DNA of 64,000 bases from Actinomycetota bacterium (GTDB lineage Bacteria > Actinomycetota > Geothermincolia > Geothermincolales > RBG-13-55-18), in assembly GCA_014360685.1 (NCBI GenBank), contig JACIXB010000014.1, positions 124,001 to 188,000 on the forward strand, in the 5' to 3' direction. Shown one piece after another: positions 32,581 through 40,606 of the stretch. The number at the start of each line of letters is the position of its first letter. The stretch's first letter is position 1. The notes under the pieces are model-generated. The model was not told the origin of the DNA, did not search any database, and worked only from the letters and a program-made list of their open reading frames with translations. The position numbers were made by a program, and so were the translations under genes.

Positions 32581-32910
32581 TTGGCCCGGCATGTGCACCA
32601 GCCCATAGGGGAGGAAATTAGAAGTATCGCTGGATACTACATGGTCCTCGAGGAGGGCGTGTTAAAATATAGGGACCGTGAAGTCCTGTACCTCCTGGAG
32701 GCTGCGGCGGCGGACACCTCCTGCTGCGGAGGGGCGGGCATGGGATTCATCATGGTCCCCGGCTACATAAGGGAGCTGCGGGCGGGAAAGAACGAGGACG
32801 GCCTCTGGGTATCGGAGGTCGACCGCGTGGAGGACGAGGGGGATCGGAGGGAGATAACCCGGGAGCTGAGAGCCAGGCACCCGGGTTTCCAACAGATAAT
32901 CTTCGCCTGA
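32581..32910 (+). CDS. Small conserved protein with an SCCG motif, function unknown
   Basis: 109 residues if translation begins at TTG 32581, which has GGAGGGAGGTGA 8 bp upstream; in-frame GTG codons at 32548 and 32569 are alternatives. The core reads VLKYRDREVLYLLEAAAADT-SCCGG-AGMGFIMVPGYI. Two adjacent cysteines before Gly in a short beta-rich protein recall a small uncharacterised family found in many anaerobes (SCCGxGG...VPG); I know of no assigned function. It sits 71 bp before the HMG-CoA-synthase-like gene and may be co-transcribed. Confidence 0.7.
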   Translation: MARHVHQPIGEEIRSIAGYYMVLEEGVLKYRDREVLYLLEAAAADTSCCGGAGMGFIMVPGYIRELRAGKNEDGLWVSEVDRVEDEGDRREITRELRARHPGFQQIIFA

Positions 32911-32980
32911 GGGATCGAGGTCGCGACAGGACAGGGTTCGACCTTCATCGACAGAAAGAGAAGAGGGAAGGGAGGAAGAG

Positions 32981-34438
32981 ATGGTTGGGATCGGCTCCTT
33001 CGGCGGCTACGTGCCCCGCTACCGGCTGAACCGCATGATCATCTTCGGCAGCATGGGCTGGCTGAACCCGGTGATCATCACCAACGCCCGCGGGGAGAAA
33101 GCCGTGGCCAACTTCGACGAGGACTCCATCACCATGGCCGTGGCCGCGGGCATGGACTGCCTGCGGGGGGTGGACCGTCAGGGCATCGACGCGGTCTACT
33201 TCGCCACCACCACGGCCCCCTACAGGGAGCGGCAGAACGCCAACATCGTGGCCGGGGCCCTGGGGGCGCGGGACGAGATCCGTTCCGCCGATTTCACCGG
33301 CTCGTTGAAGTCCGGGACCAGCGCCCTGCTCTCCGCCCTGGAGTTCGTGGGCTGCAACGGGGGAAAGGCGGTGGTCTGCGCCGCCGACTGCCGGCTGGGC
33401 AAGATGGCCTCCACCCAGGAGATGGTCTTCGGGGACGCCGGGGCGGCGGTGATGGTCTCCGACTCGGAGGTCATCGCCGAGTACAAGGGCTCCTTCTCCG
33501 TGTCCCACGACTTCGTGGACCACCTGCGGGGGGCCAACACCAAGTACGACCGCATGTGGGAGGAGCGCTGGATACGCGACGTGGGCTACCAGCAGTTCAT
33601 CCCCCAGGCGGTGCAGGGGCTGTGCGCCAAGTACGGGATGAGCCCGGCCGACTTCGACCGCATCATCTACCCCTGCTACTACGGCGGCGCCCGCAAGAAC
33701 ATCAACAAGGCCCTGCAGGTGGAGCAGGAGAAGGTCCAGGACGACATGCTGGCCACGGTGGGCGACTCCGGCAGCGCCCATCCCCTGCTCATGCTGGCCG
33801 CGGCCCTGGAGACGGCCAAGCCGGGGGAGAAGATCCTCCTGGTAAGTTATGGAAGCGGATGCGACGCCCTGTGGTTCGAGGTCACGGAGAACATAACCAA
33901 GATGCAGGATGGGCGGGGCGTGTCCCGCTGGCTGGCCCGCCGCGCCGATCTGGACAACTACCAGAAGTACCTGGTGTGGAGGGGCATGGCCCCGGCGGAG
34001 ACCGGGATCCGCGGGGAGACGGACAAGGAGACCCGCTGGTCCCTGGTGTGGCGGGAGCACAAGGCCATCCTGGGCCTGTGGGGGAGCAAGTGCCGCAAGT
34101 GCGGAACGCAGCAGTACCCGCCGCAGCGCATCTGCATCAACCCCGACTGCCAGGCCCTGGACGAGATGGACCCCGTGTACCTGGCGGACAAGGGCGGGAC
34201 GGTGTTCACCTACACCGGGGACATGCTGGCCGCCTCGGTCAACCCGCCCGCCATCTACGGGAACGTGAACTTCAACGGCGGCGGCCGCACCCTCATGGAC
34301 TTCACCGACTGCACGGTGGAGGACCTCTCCGTGGGCATGCCCGTGGAGTTCAGCTTCCGCATCAAGTTCTACGACCCCAAGCGGGACATCACCAACTACT
34401 TCTGGAAAGCCGTACCGGCGGTGGGGGAGGTGAAGTGA
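32981..34438 (+). CDS. HMG-CoA-synthase-like (thiolase-fold) protein fused to a DUF35 zinc-ribbon/OB domain
   Basis: 485 residues. Residues about 1-330 are thiolase-fold of the KAS III/HMG-CoA synthase type (IGSFGGYVPRYRLNR, FATTTAPYRERQNA, VVCAADCRLGKMASTQEMVF, GDAGAAVMVSD, VGDSGSAHPLLMLAAALE). Where archaeal HMG-CoA synthases read EFACKAGTAA, this protein has DFTGSLKSGTSA, so the nucleophilic cysteine position is Leu. The C-terminal about 120 residues form a DUF35 unit with zinc ligands CRKCGTQQYPPQRICINPDC and an OB-fold. It ends one base before the thiolase gene (GTGAGATGG), indicating a coupled pair. An acyl-CoA condensing or cleaving complex with the thiolase is likely; a straightforward HMG-CoA synthase is less so. 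Confidence 0.82.
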   Translation: MVGIGSFGGYVPRYRLNRMIIFGSMGWLNPVIITNARGEKAVANFDEDSITMAVAAGMDCLRGVDRQGIDAVYFATTTAPYRERQNANIVAGALGARDEIRSADFTGSLKSGTSALLSALEFVGCNGGKAVVCAADCRLGKMASTQEMVFGDAGAAVMVSDSEVIAEYKGSFSVSHDFVDHLRGANTKYDRMWEERWIRDVGYQQFIPQAVQGLCAKYGMSPADFDRIIYPCYYGGARKNINKALQVEQEKVQDDMLATVGDSGSAHPLLMLAAALETAKPGEKILLVSYGSGCDALWFEVTENITKMQDGRGVSRWLARRADLDNYQKYLVWRGMAPAETGIRGETDKETRWSLVWREHKAILGLWGSKCRKCGTQQYPPQRICINPDCQALDEMDPVYLADKGGTVFTYTGDMLAASVNPPAIYGNVNFNGGGRTLMDFTDCTVEDLSVGMPVEFSFRIKFYDPKRDITNYFWKAVPAVGEVK

Positions 34439-34439
34439 G

Positions 34440-35645
34440 ATGGCCGAGGGAATCCGGGACAAGGTGGTCATCCTGGGCATGGGGTGCACCAGGTTCGGGG
34501 AGCGTTGGGATGCCGGTTCGGACGACCTCCTCATAGAGGCCCTGACCGAGGCCCTGCAGGACGCGGGCATCGAGAAGAAGGACATCCAGGCGGCCTGGCT
34601 GGGCATCCACATCGACGAGATAAACATCGGGAAGGGAGCGACCTACGCCAGCGGGGCCCTGCACACCCCCTTCATCCCCTTCACCCGGGTGGACAACTTC
34701 TGCGCTTCGGGGACTGAGGCCTTCCGGGGGGCCACCTACGCCGTGGCCTCGGGGGCCTGCGAGATAGCCCTGGCCATCGGGGTGGAGAAGCTCAAGGACA
34801 CCGGGTACGGAGGGCTTCCCGACAGCCCGGCCTTCGGGCAGGAGGCGGTGATGATCGGCCCCAACGCCACCGCGCCCGGGATGTTCGCCCAGCTGGCCAC
34901 GGCCTACGCCGCCAAGCACAAGATCCCCATGGACAAGCTCAAGGAGGCCATCACCCACGTCTCCTGGAAGAGCCACCAGAACGGGGCCAAGAACCCCCGC
35001 GCCCACCTGCGCCGGGCGGTGACCAAGGAGCAGATCATGGGGGCCCCCATGGTGGCCTACCCGTTGGGCCTCTTCGATTGCTGCGGGGTGAGCGACGGGT
35101 CGGCGGCGGCCGTCGTGTGCACCCCGGAGGTCTTCAAGAAGCTCAAGCCCAACGAGCCTATGGTCAAGGTCAAGGCCCTGCAGATCTCGGTGAGCTCCGG
35201 CGAGGAGGCCATGTTCACCCGCTGGGATGGGGCGGGCATCATCACCACCCAGACGGCCTCCCGCAAGGCTTACCAGGAGGCGGGCATCAAGGACCCCCGC
35301 AAGGAGATCTCCATGATGGAGGTGCACGACTGCTTCTCCATCACCGAGCTGGTGACCATGGAGGACCTGGGCATCTCCCCGCCCGGCAAGGCGCCGGAGG
35401 ACATCCTCAACGGCTTCTTCGACCTGGACGGGCAGATACCCTGCCAGCCGGACGGGGGACTGAAGTGCTTCGGCCATCCTATCGGGGCCTCGGGGATCCG
35501 CATGATCTACGAGATCTACAACCAGCTCCTGGGGCGCTGGCCGGAGGACCGGGCGGTGAAGAACCCCAAGTTCGGTTTGACCCACAACCTGGGCGGGGTT
35601 CCCACCCAGAACGTGTGCTCGGTGGCCATCTTCGGGATAGACTGA
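34440..35645 (+). CDS. Thiolase (SCP-x/acetyl-CoA acetyltransferase-like), canonical active site
   Basis: 401 residues. The nucleophile is in RVDNFCASGTEAF (Cys88), the second catalytic segment is VHDCFSITEL, and GHPIGASG supplies the His of the GHP motif near residue 346. It lacks the usual C-terminal CxG of degradative thiolases but ends in NLGGVPTQNVCSVAIFG, which includes a Cys, as in SCP-x-like enzymes. Coupled to the DUF35 fusion directly upstream, like the archaeal thiolase/HMGCS/DUF35 complex, in which DUF35 supports CoA transfer between the two active sites. A terminator follows. Confidence 0.9.
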   Translation: MAEGIRDKVVILGMGCTRFGERWDAGSDDLLIEALTEALQDAGIEKKDIQAAWLGIHIDEINIGKGATYASGALHTPFIPFTRVDNFCASGTEAFRGATYAVASGACEIALAIGVEKLKDTGYGGLPDSPAFGQEAVMIGPNATAPGMFAQLATAYAAKHKIPMDKLKEAITHVSWKSHQNGAKNPRAHLRRAVTKEQIMGAPMVAYPLGLFDCCGVSDGSAAAVVCTPEVFKKLKPNEPMVKVKALQISVSSGEEAMFTRWDGAGIITTQTASRKAYQEAGIKDPRKEISMMEVHDCFSITELVTMEDLGISPPGKAPEDILNGFFDLDGQIPCQPDGGLKCFGHPIGASGIRMIYEIYNQLLGRWPEDRAVKNPKFGLTHNLGGVPTQNVCSVAIFGID

Positions 35646-35714
35646 CCCGGGATCGCGGTCAGGCCCCGGGTTGGATGACCCGGTAGGGTCAGGGAACACG
35701 AGGGAAACACTTGG

Positions 35715-35755
35715 CCCGGACCGGACGGTGCCGTCGTGCCGGTCCGGGCTTTCCC
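35715..35755 (+). terminator. Terminator after the thiolase
   Basis: Stem CCCGGACCGG (35715-35724) and CCGGTCCGGG (35739-35748) around a 14-nt loop, followed by CTTTCCC. It lies 70 bp after the stop. Confidence 0.7.
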
Positions 35756-35797
35756 GTCCCCCCGGCGGCAGGCGGGGACCGAGGATGGCTTCTCCAG

Positions 35798-36592
35798 TCA
35801 CTCGCCCCGGAATCTCGGCTCCCTTTTCTCCAGGAAGGCCCGCACCGCTTCCTGGAAGTCGCGGGTGGTCTCCGCCAGCAGCACCTGGTCGCTGTCCATG
35901 TGCATGACCGCCTCGTCCAGGGCTCCGGTCACCGCGTTCACGCTGCGCTTGATCATCTGCACGGCCACCGGGGCGCGGGCGGCGTAGGCCTCGGCCGTCT
36001 CCAGCGCCCTCTCCAGGAGTTCTCCCGGGGGGACCACCTCGTCCAGGAAGCCCCACCCCAGGAGGGTCTCGGCGTCCAGCCTCTCCCCCAGCATGAGCCA
36101 ACGCTTGGCCCTGGAAGGGCCTACCAGGTGGACGCACAGGGGGAGGCTGACCCAGGAAAGGGGTATGCCCAGGCTGCTCTCCGGGTACCCGATGCGGCAG
36201 TCCGCGGCTCCCACCCGGAAGTCCAGGGCGGAGGCGATGCAGGCCCCGCCTCCCATGGCCGCCCCGTTGACGGCGGCGATGGTCACCTGGTCCATTTCCC
36301 GGAGGGCCCGGATCATGCGAGGGCCGAGGTGGAAGAGGCGCCGGCGGTACAGGAGGGGGGCGGAGAGGGATTCCGCGTGTTCCGGGTCCCGCAGGTCGAT
36401 GCCCACGCAGAAGTGCTTTCCCGCCCCGGTGAAGACCACCGCCCGGGTCTCCGTATCCTCCCGGAAGGAGAGGGCGGCGTCCTCCAATTCCCGCATCATC
36501 TCCACGCTGAGGGCGTTCCCGCGATCCGGGCGGTTTAGGGTGACCACGGCCACGTGACCCCTTCTCTCCACCGCCAGGTTTAGATATGACAC
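35798..36592 (-). CDS. Enoyl-CoA hydratase/isomerase family protein
   Basis: 264 residues from GTG 36592, with GGAGGTGGGGCCG upstream (an ATG at 36631 is in frame but has no site). Crotonase signatures: LNRPDRGNALSVEMMRELED, HFCVGIDLRDPE (oxyanion loop), AAVNGAAMGGGACIASALDF and GYPESSLGIPLSWVSLPLC, where the second catalytic Glu lies in PESSLG. ALETAEAYAARAPVAVQMIKR is a typical C-terminal helix. Encoded opposite to the modules on either side, sharing the divergent promoter region with the selenoprotein gene. Confidence 0.88.
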   Translation of the reverse strand: MSYLNLAVERRGHVAVVTLNRPDRGNALSVEMMRELEDAALSFREDTETRAVVFTGAGKHFCVGIDLRDPEHAESLSAPLLYRRRLFHLGPRMIRALREMDQVTIAAVNGAAMGGGACIASALDFRVGAADCRIGYPESSLGIPLSWVSLPLCVHLVGPSRAKRWLMLGERLDAETLLGWGFLDEVVPPGELLERALETAEAYAARAPVAVQMIKRSVNAVTGALDEAVMHMDSDQVLLAETTRDFQEAVRAFLEKREPRFRGE

Positions 36593-36678
36593 CGGCCCCA
36601 CCTCCGTTCCCGCTCCACGACCTCCCTTCATGCACCGCGGGAAGAGGGATATGGACGGCGGGACTGGCCCGCCCTTCC

Positions 36679-36706
36679 GTGACCCTCACCCGGGAAGGAT
36701 TATAAT
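36679..36706 (+). promoter_or_regulatory. Sigma-70-type promoter candidate for the selenoprotein gene
   Basis: A perfect TATAAT (36701-36706) preceded at 16 bp by GTGACC (36679-36684), which shares four bases with TTGACA. It lies 45 bp ahead of the ATG at 36751, between the divergent crotonase and selenoprotein genes. Confidence 0.55.
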
Positions 36707-36750
36707 GTTACCTGCCCCTGTCCTTCAGCCTGGCATGCGAGGAGGTGCCC

Positions 36751-37743
36751 ATGGATGAGCTGGTGAACCGCTGGATAGCCACCCTGGCGCGCGTGCGCCT
36801 CATCACCTACCTGAACTGAAACCAGGCCACCTTCGGTACCCTGGTAGGGTACCTGGGATTGACCGACCGCAGCGCGGTGAAGGCCGCCTGTCCCCTGGAA
36901 GGAGGAGGGGTGAGCGAGGGTTCCACCTGCGGGGTGGTCTCGGGGGGGTGCATGTCCCTGGCCCTGGGACACCTGGGGGACCTCCTGGAGGGCGATGAGG
37001 GAAAGGTGGAGGCCCTCTACAGGCGCCTGCGCGACTACACCGCCTGGTTCGAGGAGAGTTTCGGGAGCACCCTGTGCCGGGACCGCTGCGGGGCGGATCT
37101 CCGGAAGGCCTCCGGCTTCGCCGATTACATCCTCACCGGCAAGGTCCTCACCCGCTGCGTGAACCACATCGGCAAGGCGGTGGAGAAGCTCATCGAGATG
37201 GTCAACCTTCCCCTGGATGAGAGGGAGGAACGCGAGGGCGGGGAGGCATCCGCAGGGGCGGCCGCCGCCCCGGTTGCGGGTGGCGCGGGGCTCCCGGTCG
37301 GGGGGCTTTGCGCCGCTCCGGTCCTGCATCGCATCCGGGAGGAGACCGGGAAAGGGAACCGTTTCCTGGAAGATATATCCATGGCCCTCGACGGGGGGAT
37401 AGGCCTCTCCGGTGGCCTCTGCGGGGCCCTGGCGGGTGCCCTCCTTCCCTTGGGCGAGGTTTGGGGTATAGATCCCCGCTCGGAGGGCGTTTTCGGGACC
37501 CTGCGCTTCTTCGTGCGCGGCCACCTTAACCTCTACGCGGGCAGGGGGAGGAAGGGGTTGTGGTCTGTGGGGAACCCCTTGGTACGGGGGTTCCGGCGCC
37601 GCTTCGGCTCCCTGGAATGCCGGGAGCTCACGGGCCGGGAATTCGGGAGCCGGGATGATCTGGAAGATTATGTAAGAGAGTCCGAGGTGTGCCGGGAGAT
37701 CCGGGATTGGTGCGTGGAGGAAGCGTTGAGGATACTTGGGTGA
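36751..37743 (+). CDS. C-GCAxxG-C-C family selenoprotein, two-domain (TGA at 36817-36819 read as selenocysteine)
   Basis: 330 residues if the in-frame TGA (codon 23) is selenocysteine. ATG 36751 has a strong GAGGAGGTG and the frame before and after the TGA is the same. Domain 1 reads YLN-U-NQATFGTLVGYLGLTD then ACPLEGG and GSTCGVVSGGCMSLALG. Domain 2 (about 165-330) repeats the plan with Cys in place of Sec: GGLCAAPVLHRIREETG and IGLSGGLCGALAGALLPLG, ending CREIRDWC. The family (PF09719) is a putative redox protein with four conserved cysteines, and NCBI names it a '(seleno)protein'. The stop ends 31 bp before the DUF362-ferredoxin start, so the two probably form an operon. Annotators will usually start the gene falsely at TTG 36859. 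Confidence 0.85.
36835..36853 (+). promoter_or_regulatory. Bacterial SECIS-like hairpin
   Basis: GGTACCC (36835-36841) and GGGTACC (36847-36853) form a perfect 7-bp stem around the loop TGGTA. The loop starts 22 nt after the TGA and has G as its second base. Bacterial SECIS elements need a short stem, a small apical loop with a G among the first two bases, and this spacing, so that SelB can deliver Sec-tRNA. Confidence 0.75.
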
Positions 37744-37774
37744 GGGGCGGGGGCCCTCGGGGAGGTGTTCGCGT

Positions 37775-38881
37775 TTGACGGTAGCGGTGATCCGGGCGGA
37801 AGGGCCACGGGAGGCGAGGAGGGCCATCGAACTTCTGGGAGGGATGGGAAGGTTCGTCTCCCCGGGCGAGAAGGTCCTGGTGAAGCCGAACATCTGCGCC
37901 GCCAAGACCAGCGAGAGCGGGGCGGTCACCGACCCCGAACTGGTGGCCGAGGTCTGCTGCATGGCGGCGGAGGAGGGGGGCGAGGTGGTGGTGGGAGAGA
38001 GCCCCATACACCCCTTCCGCTCCTCCCGCGTCTTCCCCCGCGCCGGGTACGGCGATTTCCAAGAGCGCTACGGGTTCCCCCTGCTCGACCTGGACGCCGC
38101 GGAGAAAGTGGAGATCCGCATACCCGGCGGCATGGTGGTCAGGGAGGAGGTGGTGGCCAGGCCGGTGCTGGAATGCGACGCCCTGATCAACGTGCCGGTG
38201 ATGAAGACCCACCTCCAGACGGTGGTATCCCTGGGCCTCAAGAACCTCAAGGGCGTGGTCCCCACCAGGGACAAGCTCATCATCCACCTCCGCGGCCTGG
38301 ACCAGGGCATCGTGGATCTCAACACGGTGATCAGGTCACGCCTGGTGGTGGTGGACGGGCTGGTGGGCATGGAGGGCGCCCTGGGGCCCACCAACGGGAG
38401 GCCGGTGAGGCTGGGGGTGATCGTGGCCGGGGACAACGTGGTGGAGGTGGACGCCACCTGCGCGCGCATCATGGGAGCGGACCCCCGGGAGATCCCCCAC
38501 ATACGCCTGGCGGCGGAGAGGGGCCTGGGTCGCCTGGAGGGATACGAGGTCCTGGGGGACGGCGTGGAGGCGGTCCGGAGGGAATTCGAACTGCCGGCGC
38601 GCCCGGACTTAAACCGCTTCATGATCTCGGGTATCCTGCTTCGGATATACGATCTTATACGTCGCCCCCTGGATCGCCTTTTAGGTCGCTCCCCCACCTT
38701 CCGCTTCGGGGAGGTGCGGCTGGAGGCGGAGAGATGCGACGGGTGCCGGATCTGCGTGAGGGCCTGTCCCGTGGAGGCGGTATCCATGGAGGGGAACCTT
38801 CCGAGGATCGACGCCCGGAGCTGCATCGCCTGCTTCTGCTGCGCGGAGGCCTGTCCCCGCGGCGCCCTGTCCCGAGCCTGA
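37775..38881 (+). CDS. DUF362 domain protein with C-terminal 2[4Fe-4S] ferredoxin domain
   Basis: 368 residues from TTG 37775, with GGGGAGGTG 8 bp upstream (an ATG at 37736 overlaps the previous gene). The DUF362 part carries VLVKPNICAAKTSESGAVTD, NVPVMKTHLQTVVSLGLKNL and RLVVVDGLVGMEG. The C-terminal 70 residues have CDGCRICVRACPVEAV and CIACFCCAEACPRGAL, eight cysteines for two clusters. DUF362-ferredoxin fusions are common in anaerobes and seem to belong to electron transfer or metal-centre maturation, but their function is unproven. The gene lies 31 bp behind the selenoprotein, so the two may pass electrons to each other. Confidence 0.85.
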   Translation: MTVAVIRAEGPREARRAIELLGGMGRFVSPGEKVLVKPNICAAKTSESGAVTDPELVAEVCCMAAEEGGEVVVGESPIHPFRSSRVFPRAGYGDFQERYGFPLLDLDAAEKVEIRIPGGMVVREEVVARPVLECDALINVPVMKTHLQTVVSLGLKNLKGVVPTRDKLIIHLRGLDQGIVDLNTVIRSRLVVVDGLVGMEGALGPTNGRPVRLGVIVAGDNVVEVDATCARIMGADPREIPHIRLAAERGLGRLEGYEVLGDGVEAVRREFELPARPDLNRFMISGILLRIYDLIRRPLDRLLGRSPTFRFGEVRLEAERCDGCRICVRACPVEAVSMEGNLPRIDARSCIACFCCAEACPRGALSRA

Positions 38882-38890
38882 GGAGCCGGC

Positions 38891-39625
38891 ATGAAGCTGG
38901 AAAAGAAGGCCTACGCCGTGATGTTCGAGAAGGAGGACGAACACTGGTGGTTCGTGGGCCGGCGCAAGGTTCTCGGCGCCCTACTGGACGGGATCGGCCT
39001 TGGTGACGGATGCCGGATCCTTGACGTGGGCTGCGGCACGGGGGGGAACTTACCCTTCCTCTCGCTCTATGGGGAGGTGGAGGGGTGCGATTATTCCGAG
39101 GAGGCGGTGCGCTTTTGCCGACTGCGGGGACATCAACGGGTCATGGAGGCCAGCGTCTACGACCTCCCCTATCCCGATTCCTCCTTTGACCTGGTCACCT
39201 GCCTGGACGTAATCGAGCACCTCCGCCTCGACCTGCCCGCCCTCCTGGAAATGAAGAGGGTCCTAAAGCCCGGAGGATACCTCCTCCTCACCCTTCCCGG
39301 CCGTCCCGAGCTCTACAGCGATTTCGACTGCCTGGCCGGCCACCTCCGCCGTTACACCCCCGGGGAAGCGAGACGCCTCCTGGGTGCCGCCGGCATGCGC
39401 CCGCTGCGCATCACCTCCTACACCGTCCTCGTCCAGCCCCTGATCCGCTATTATATCCGGCGCGGGAACTTCGTGGGGGGACGAGGCCTCTGCACTCAGG
39501 GCATGGAGACCATATTCCCCTCCACCCAGGCCGTCCTCAGATTCCTGCTGAGACTGGAATCTCTCCTGTTGCGCCGCCTTGACCTGCGGGGCGGCTCCTC
39601 ACTTGCGATCCTGGCCCGGAAGTAG
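38891..39625 (+). CDS. Class I SAM-dependent methyltransferase
   Basis: 244 residues. Rossmann motif I CRILDVGCGTGGNLPFL (about 41-57), acidic end of strand 2 EGCDYSEEAVRFC, motif at ASVYDLPYPDSSFDLVTCLDVIEHL (motifs II/III), then MKRVLKPGGYLLLTLPG. It resembles methyltransferase type 11/12 domains. The C-terminal section (LLRLESLLLRRLDLRGGSSL) has a hydrophobic/basic character and may touch the membrane, typical of methyltransferases in lipid or glycan pathways. Starts 9 bp after the DUF362 gene with GAGGAGCC upstream, so it is in the same operon. Confidence 0.87.
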   Translation: MKLEKKAYAVMFEKEDEHWWFVGRRKVLGALLDGIGLGDGCRILDVGCGTGGNLPFLSLYGEVEGCDYSEEAVRFCRLRGHQRVMEASVYDLPYPDSSFDLVTCLDVIEHLRLDLPALLEMKRVLKPGGYLLLTLPGRPELYSDFDCLAGHLRRYTPGEARRLLGAAGMRPLRITSYTVLVQPLIRYYIRRGNFVGGRGLCTQGMETIFPSTQAVLRFLLRLESLLLRRLDLRGGSSLAILARK

Positions 39626-40134
39626 TATAAGAAGTATTAAGCGTCAGTTAAGATATTCGGGGTGGGAAGCGAATGGCCGGGGCGGCCGTTTCCGCTTCCC
39701 CCATCGGGACGCACACGGGAGAAGCGCTGGAAGGGCCGGGTTAACGGCGCGCGCCGGGTGCCGGCATAACTTGCCTGGCCCGGTCGCAGGTCCCGTCCGC
39801 GAAAGGCACATGTCCTGGGGAATGAGTTTGCGGGCGGCACGGAAGGGGAATAGGAGAACGTTGGGAAAAGCAGCTTACGGAGACGCCGGGAAAGGCTTCC
39901 CGGCAGGACTTCGGAGACGGGCTCGGAAGAAGGGGGCGGAAAGCGGAGACCTTGCATGTTTCGGGGCAACCCTTTGAGTGGTGGTTAAAGAGCCGGGGCG
40001 AGGGACGAGGGAAGGCAGGGAGAGTATCAAGTCTCCGCGGGAAGTTCACTGTCATCCCCTAAACGGGTGGTCACAGCGGAGGGCCGAGGGAGGTTATAAC
40101 CCGGTCCGGCCGCACGGAGGAAAAGGAGGGAGCG
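39626..40134. other. Intergenic region before the second DUF35/thiolase module
   Basis: 509 bp. Codon use and start sites support no gene. It must contain the module promoter, but I see no clear -35/-10 pair. Confidence 0.4.
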
Positions 40135-40593
40135 ATGGAGACGTCCGAGGCAACCTTTATCACGCCGGTGGTCCCCATGGACTTCACCTACAACTACCGC
40201 ATAGGGCCCTACATGACCCGCTACCTGGAGGGATTCAAGGAGAGAAAGATTCTGGGTTCACGTTGTCCCGCATGTGGCAGGATAGCCGTTCCCCCTCGCA
40301 AGTACTGCGGGGTGTGCAACAAGGTCATGGAGGAAATGGTTGAACTGCCCCAGGAGGGGACCCTGGAAAATTTCACCGTGGGTCACGTGATCCTGGAAAA
40401 GGGTCAGCTCAAGGCCGCGGACGCCCCGTACGTGTTGGGGTTGATCAGGCTCGACGAGAAAGCCTCCCTTCTCCTGCACAGGGTGGAGGGCGTGGATCCC
40501 TCCCGGGTTGAGAAAGGCATGAAGGTGAAGGCGGTCTGGAAGGAAGATGTCGAGGGGGACTACGGGGACCTCGACCACTTCGAGCCGGCGTAA
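40135..40593 (+). CDS. DUF35 zinc-ribbon/OB-fold protein, copy 1
   Basis: 152 residues. An N-terminal helix (MTRYLEGFKERKI) precedes a rubredoxin-like zinc ribbon CPACGRIAVPPRKYCGVC and an OB-fold domain (LENFTVGHVILEKGQLKAADAPYVLGLIRLD). DUF35 proteins bind the CoA part of acyl-CoAs and pair with thiolase-fold enzymes; documented pairs include ChsH2-Ltp2 in sterol side-chain degradation and BbsA-BbsB in anaerobic toluene degradation. First of four genes (40.1-43.5 kb) with short gaps, GGAGGGAGCG before the ATG. Confidence 0.9.
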   Translation: METSEATFITPVVPMDFTYNYRIGPYMTRYLEGFKERKILGSRCPACGRIAVPPRKYCGVCNKVMEEMVELPQEGTLENFTVGHVILEKGQLKAADAPYVLGLIRLDEKASLLLHRVEGVDPSRVEKGMKVKAVWKEDVEGDYGDLDHFEPA

Positions 40594-40606
40594 GGGGGTG
40601 AGGGGC

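Noticed and set aside
32945-36689. Very long open frames on the minus strand opposite the HMGCS-like and thiolase genes
   Set aside because: They mirror real plus-strand genes with strong family motifs, and the translated text is His/Gly/Pro/Val-rich antisense of high-GC codons. None has a ribosome-binding site or motif.
36859-37743. C-GCAxxG-C-C gene starting at TTG 36859
   Set aside because: No ribosome-binding site lies before this codon, it cuts off the first redox position, and the upstream frame has a strong site and promoter. Sec decoding of the TGA explains the locus better.
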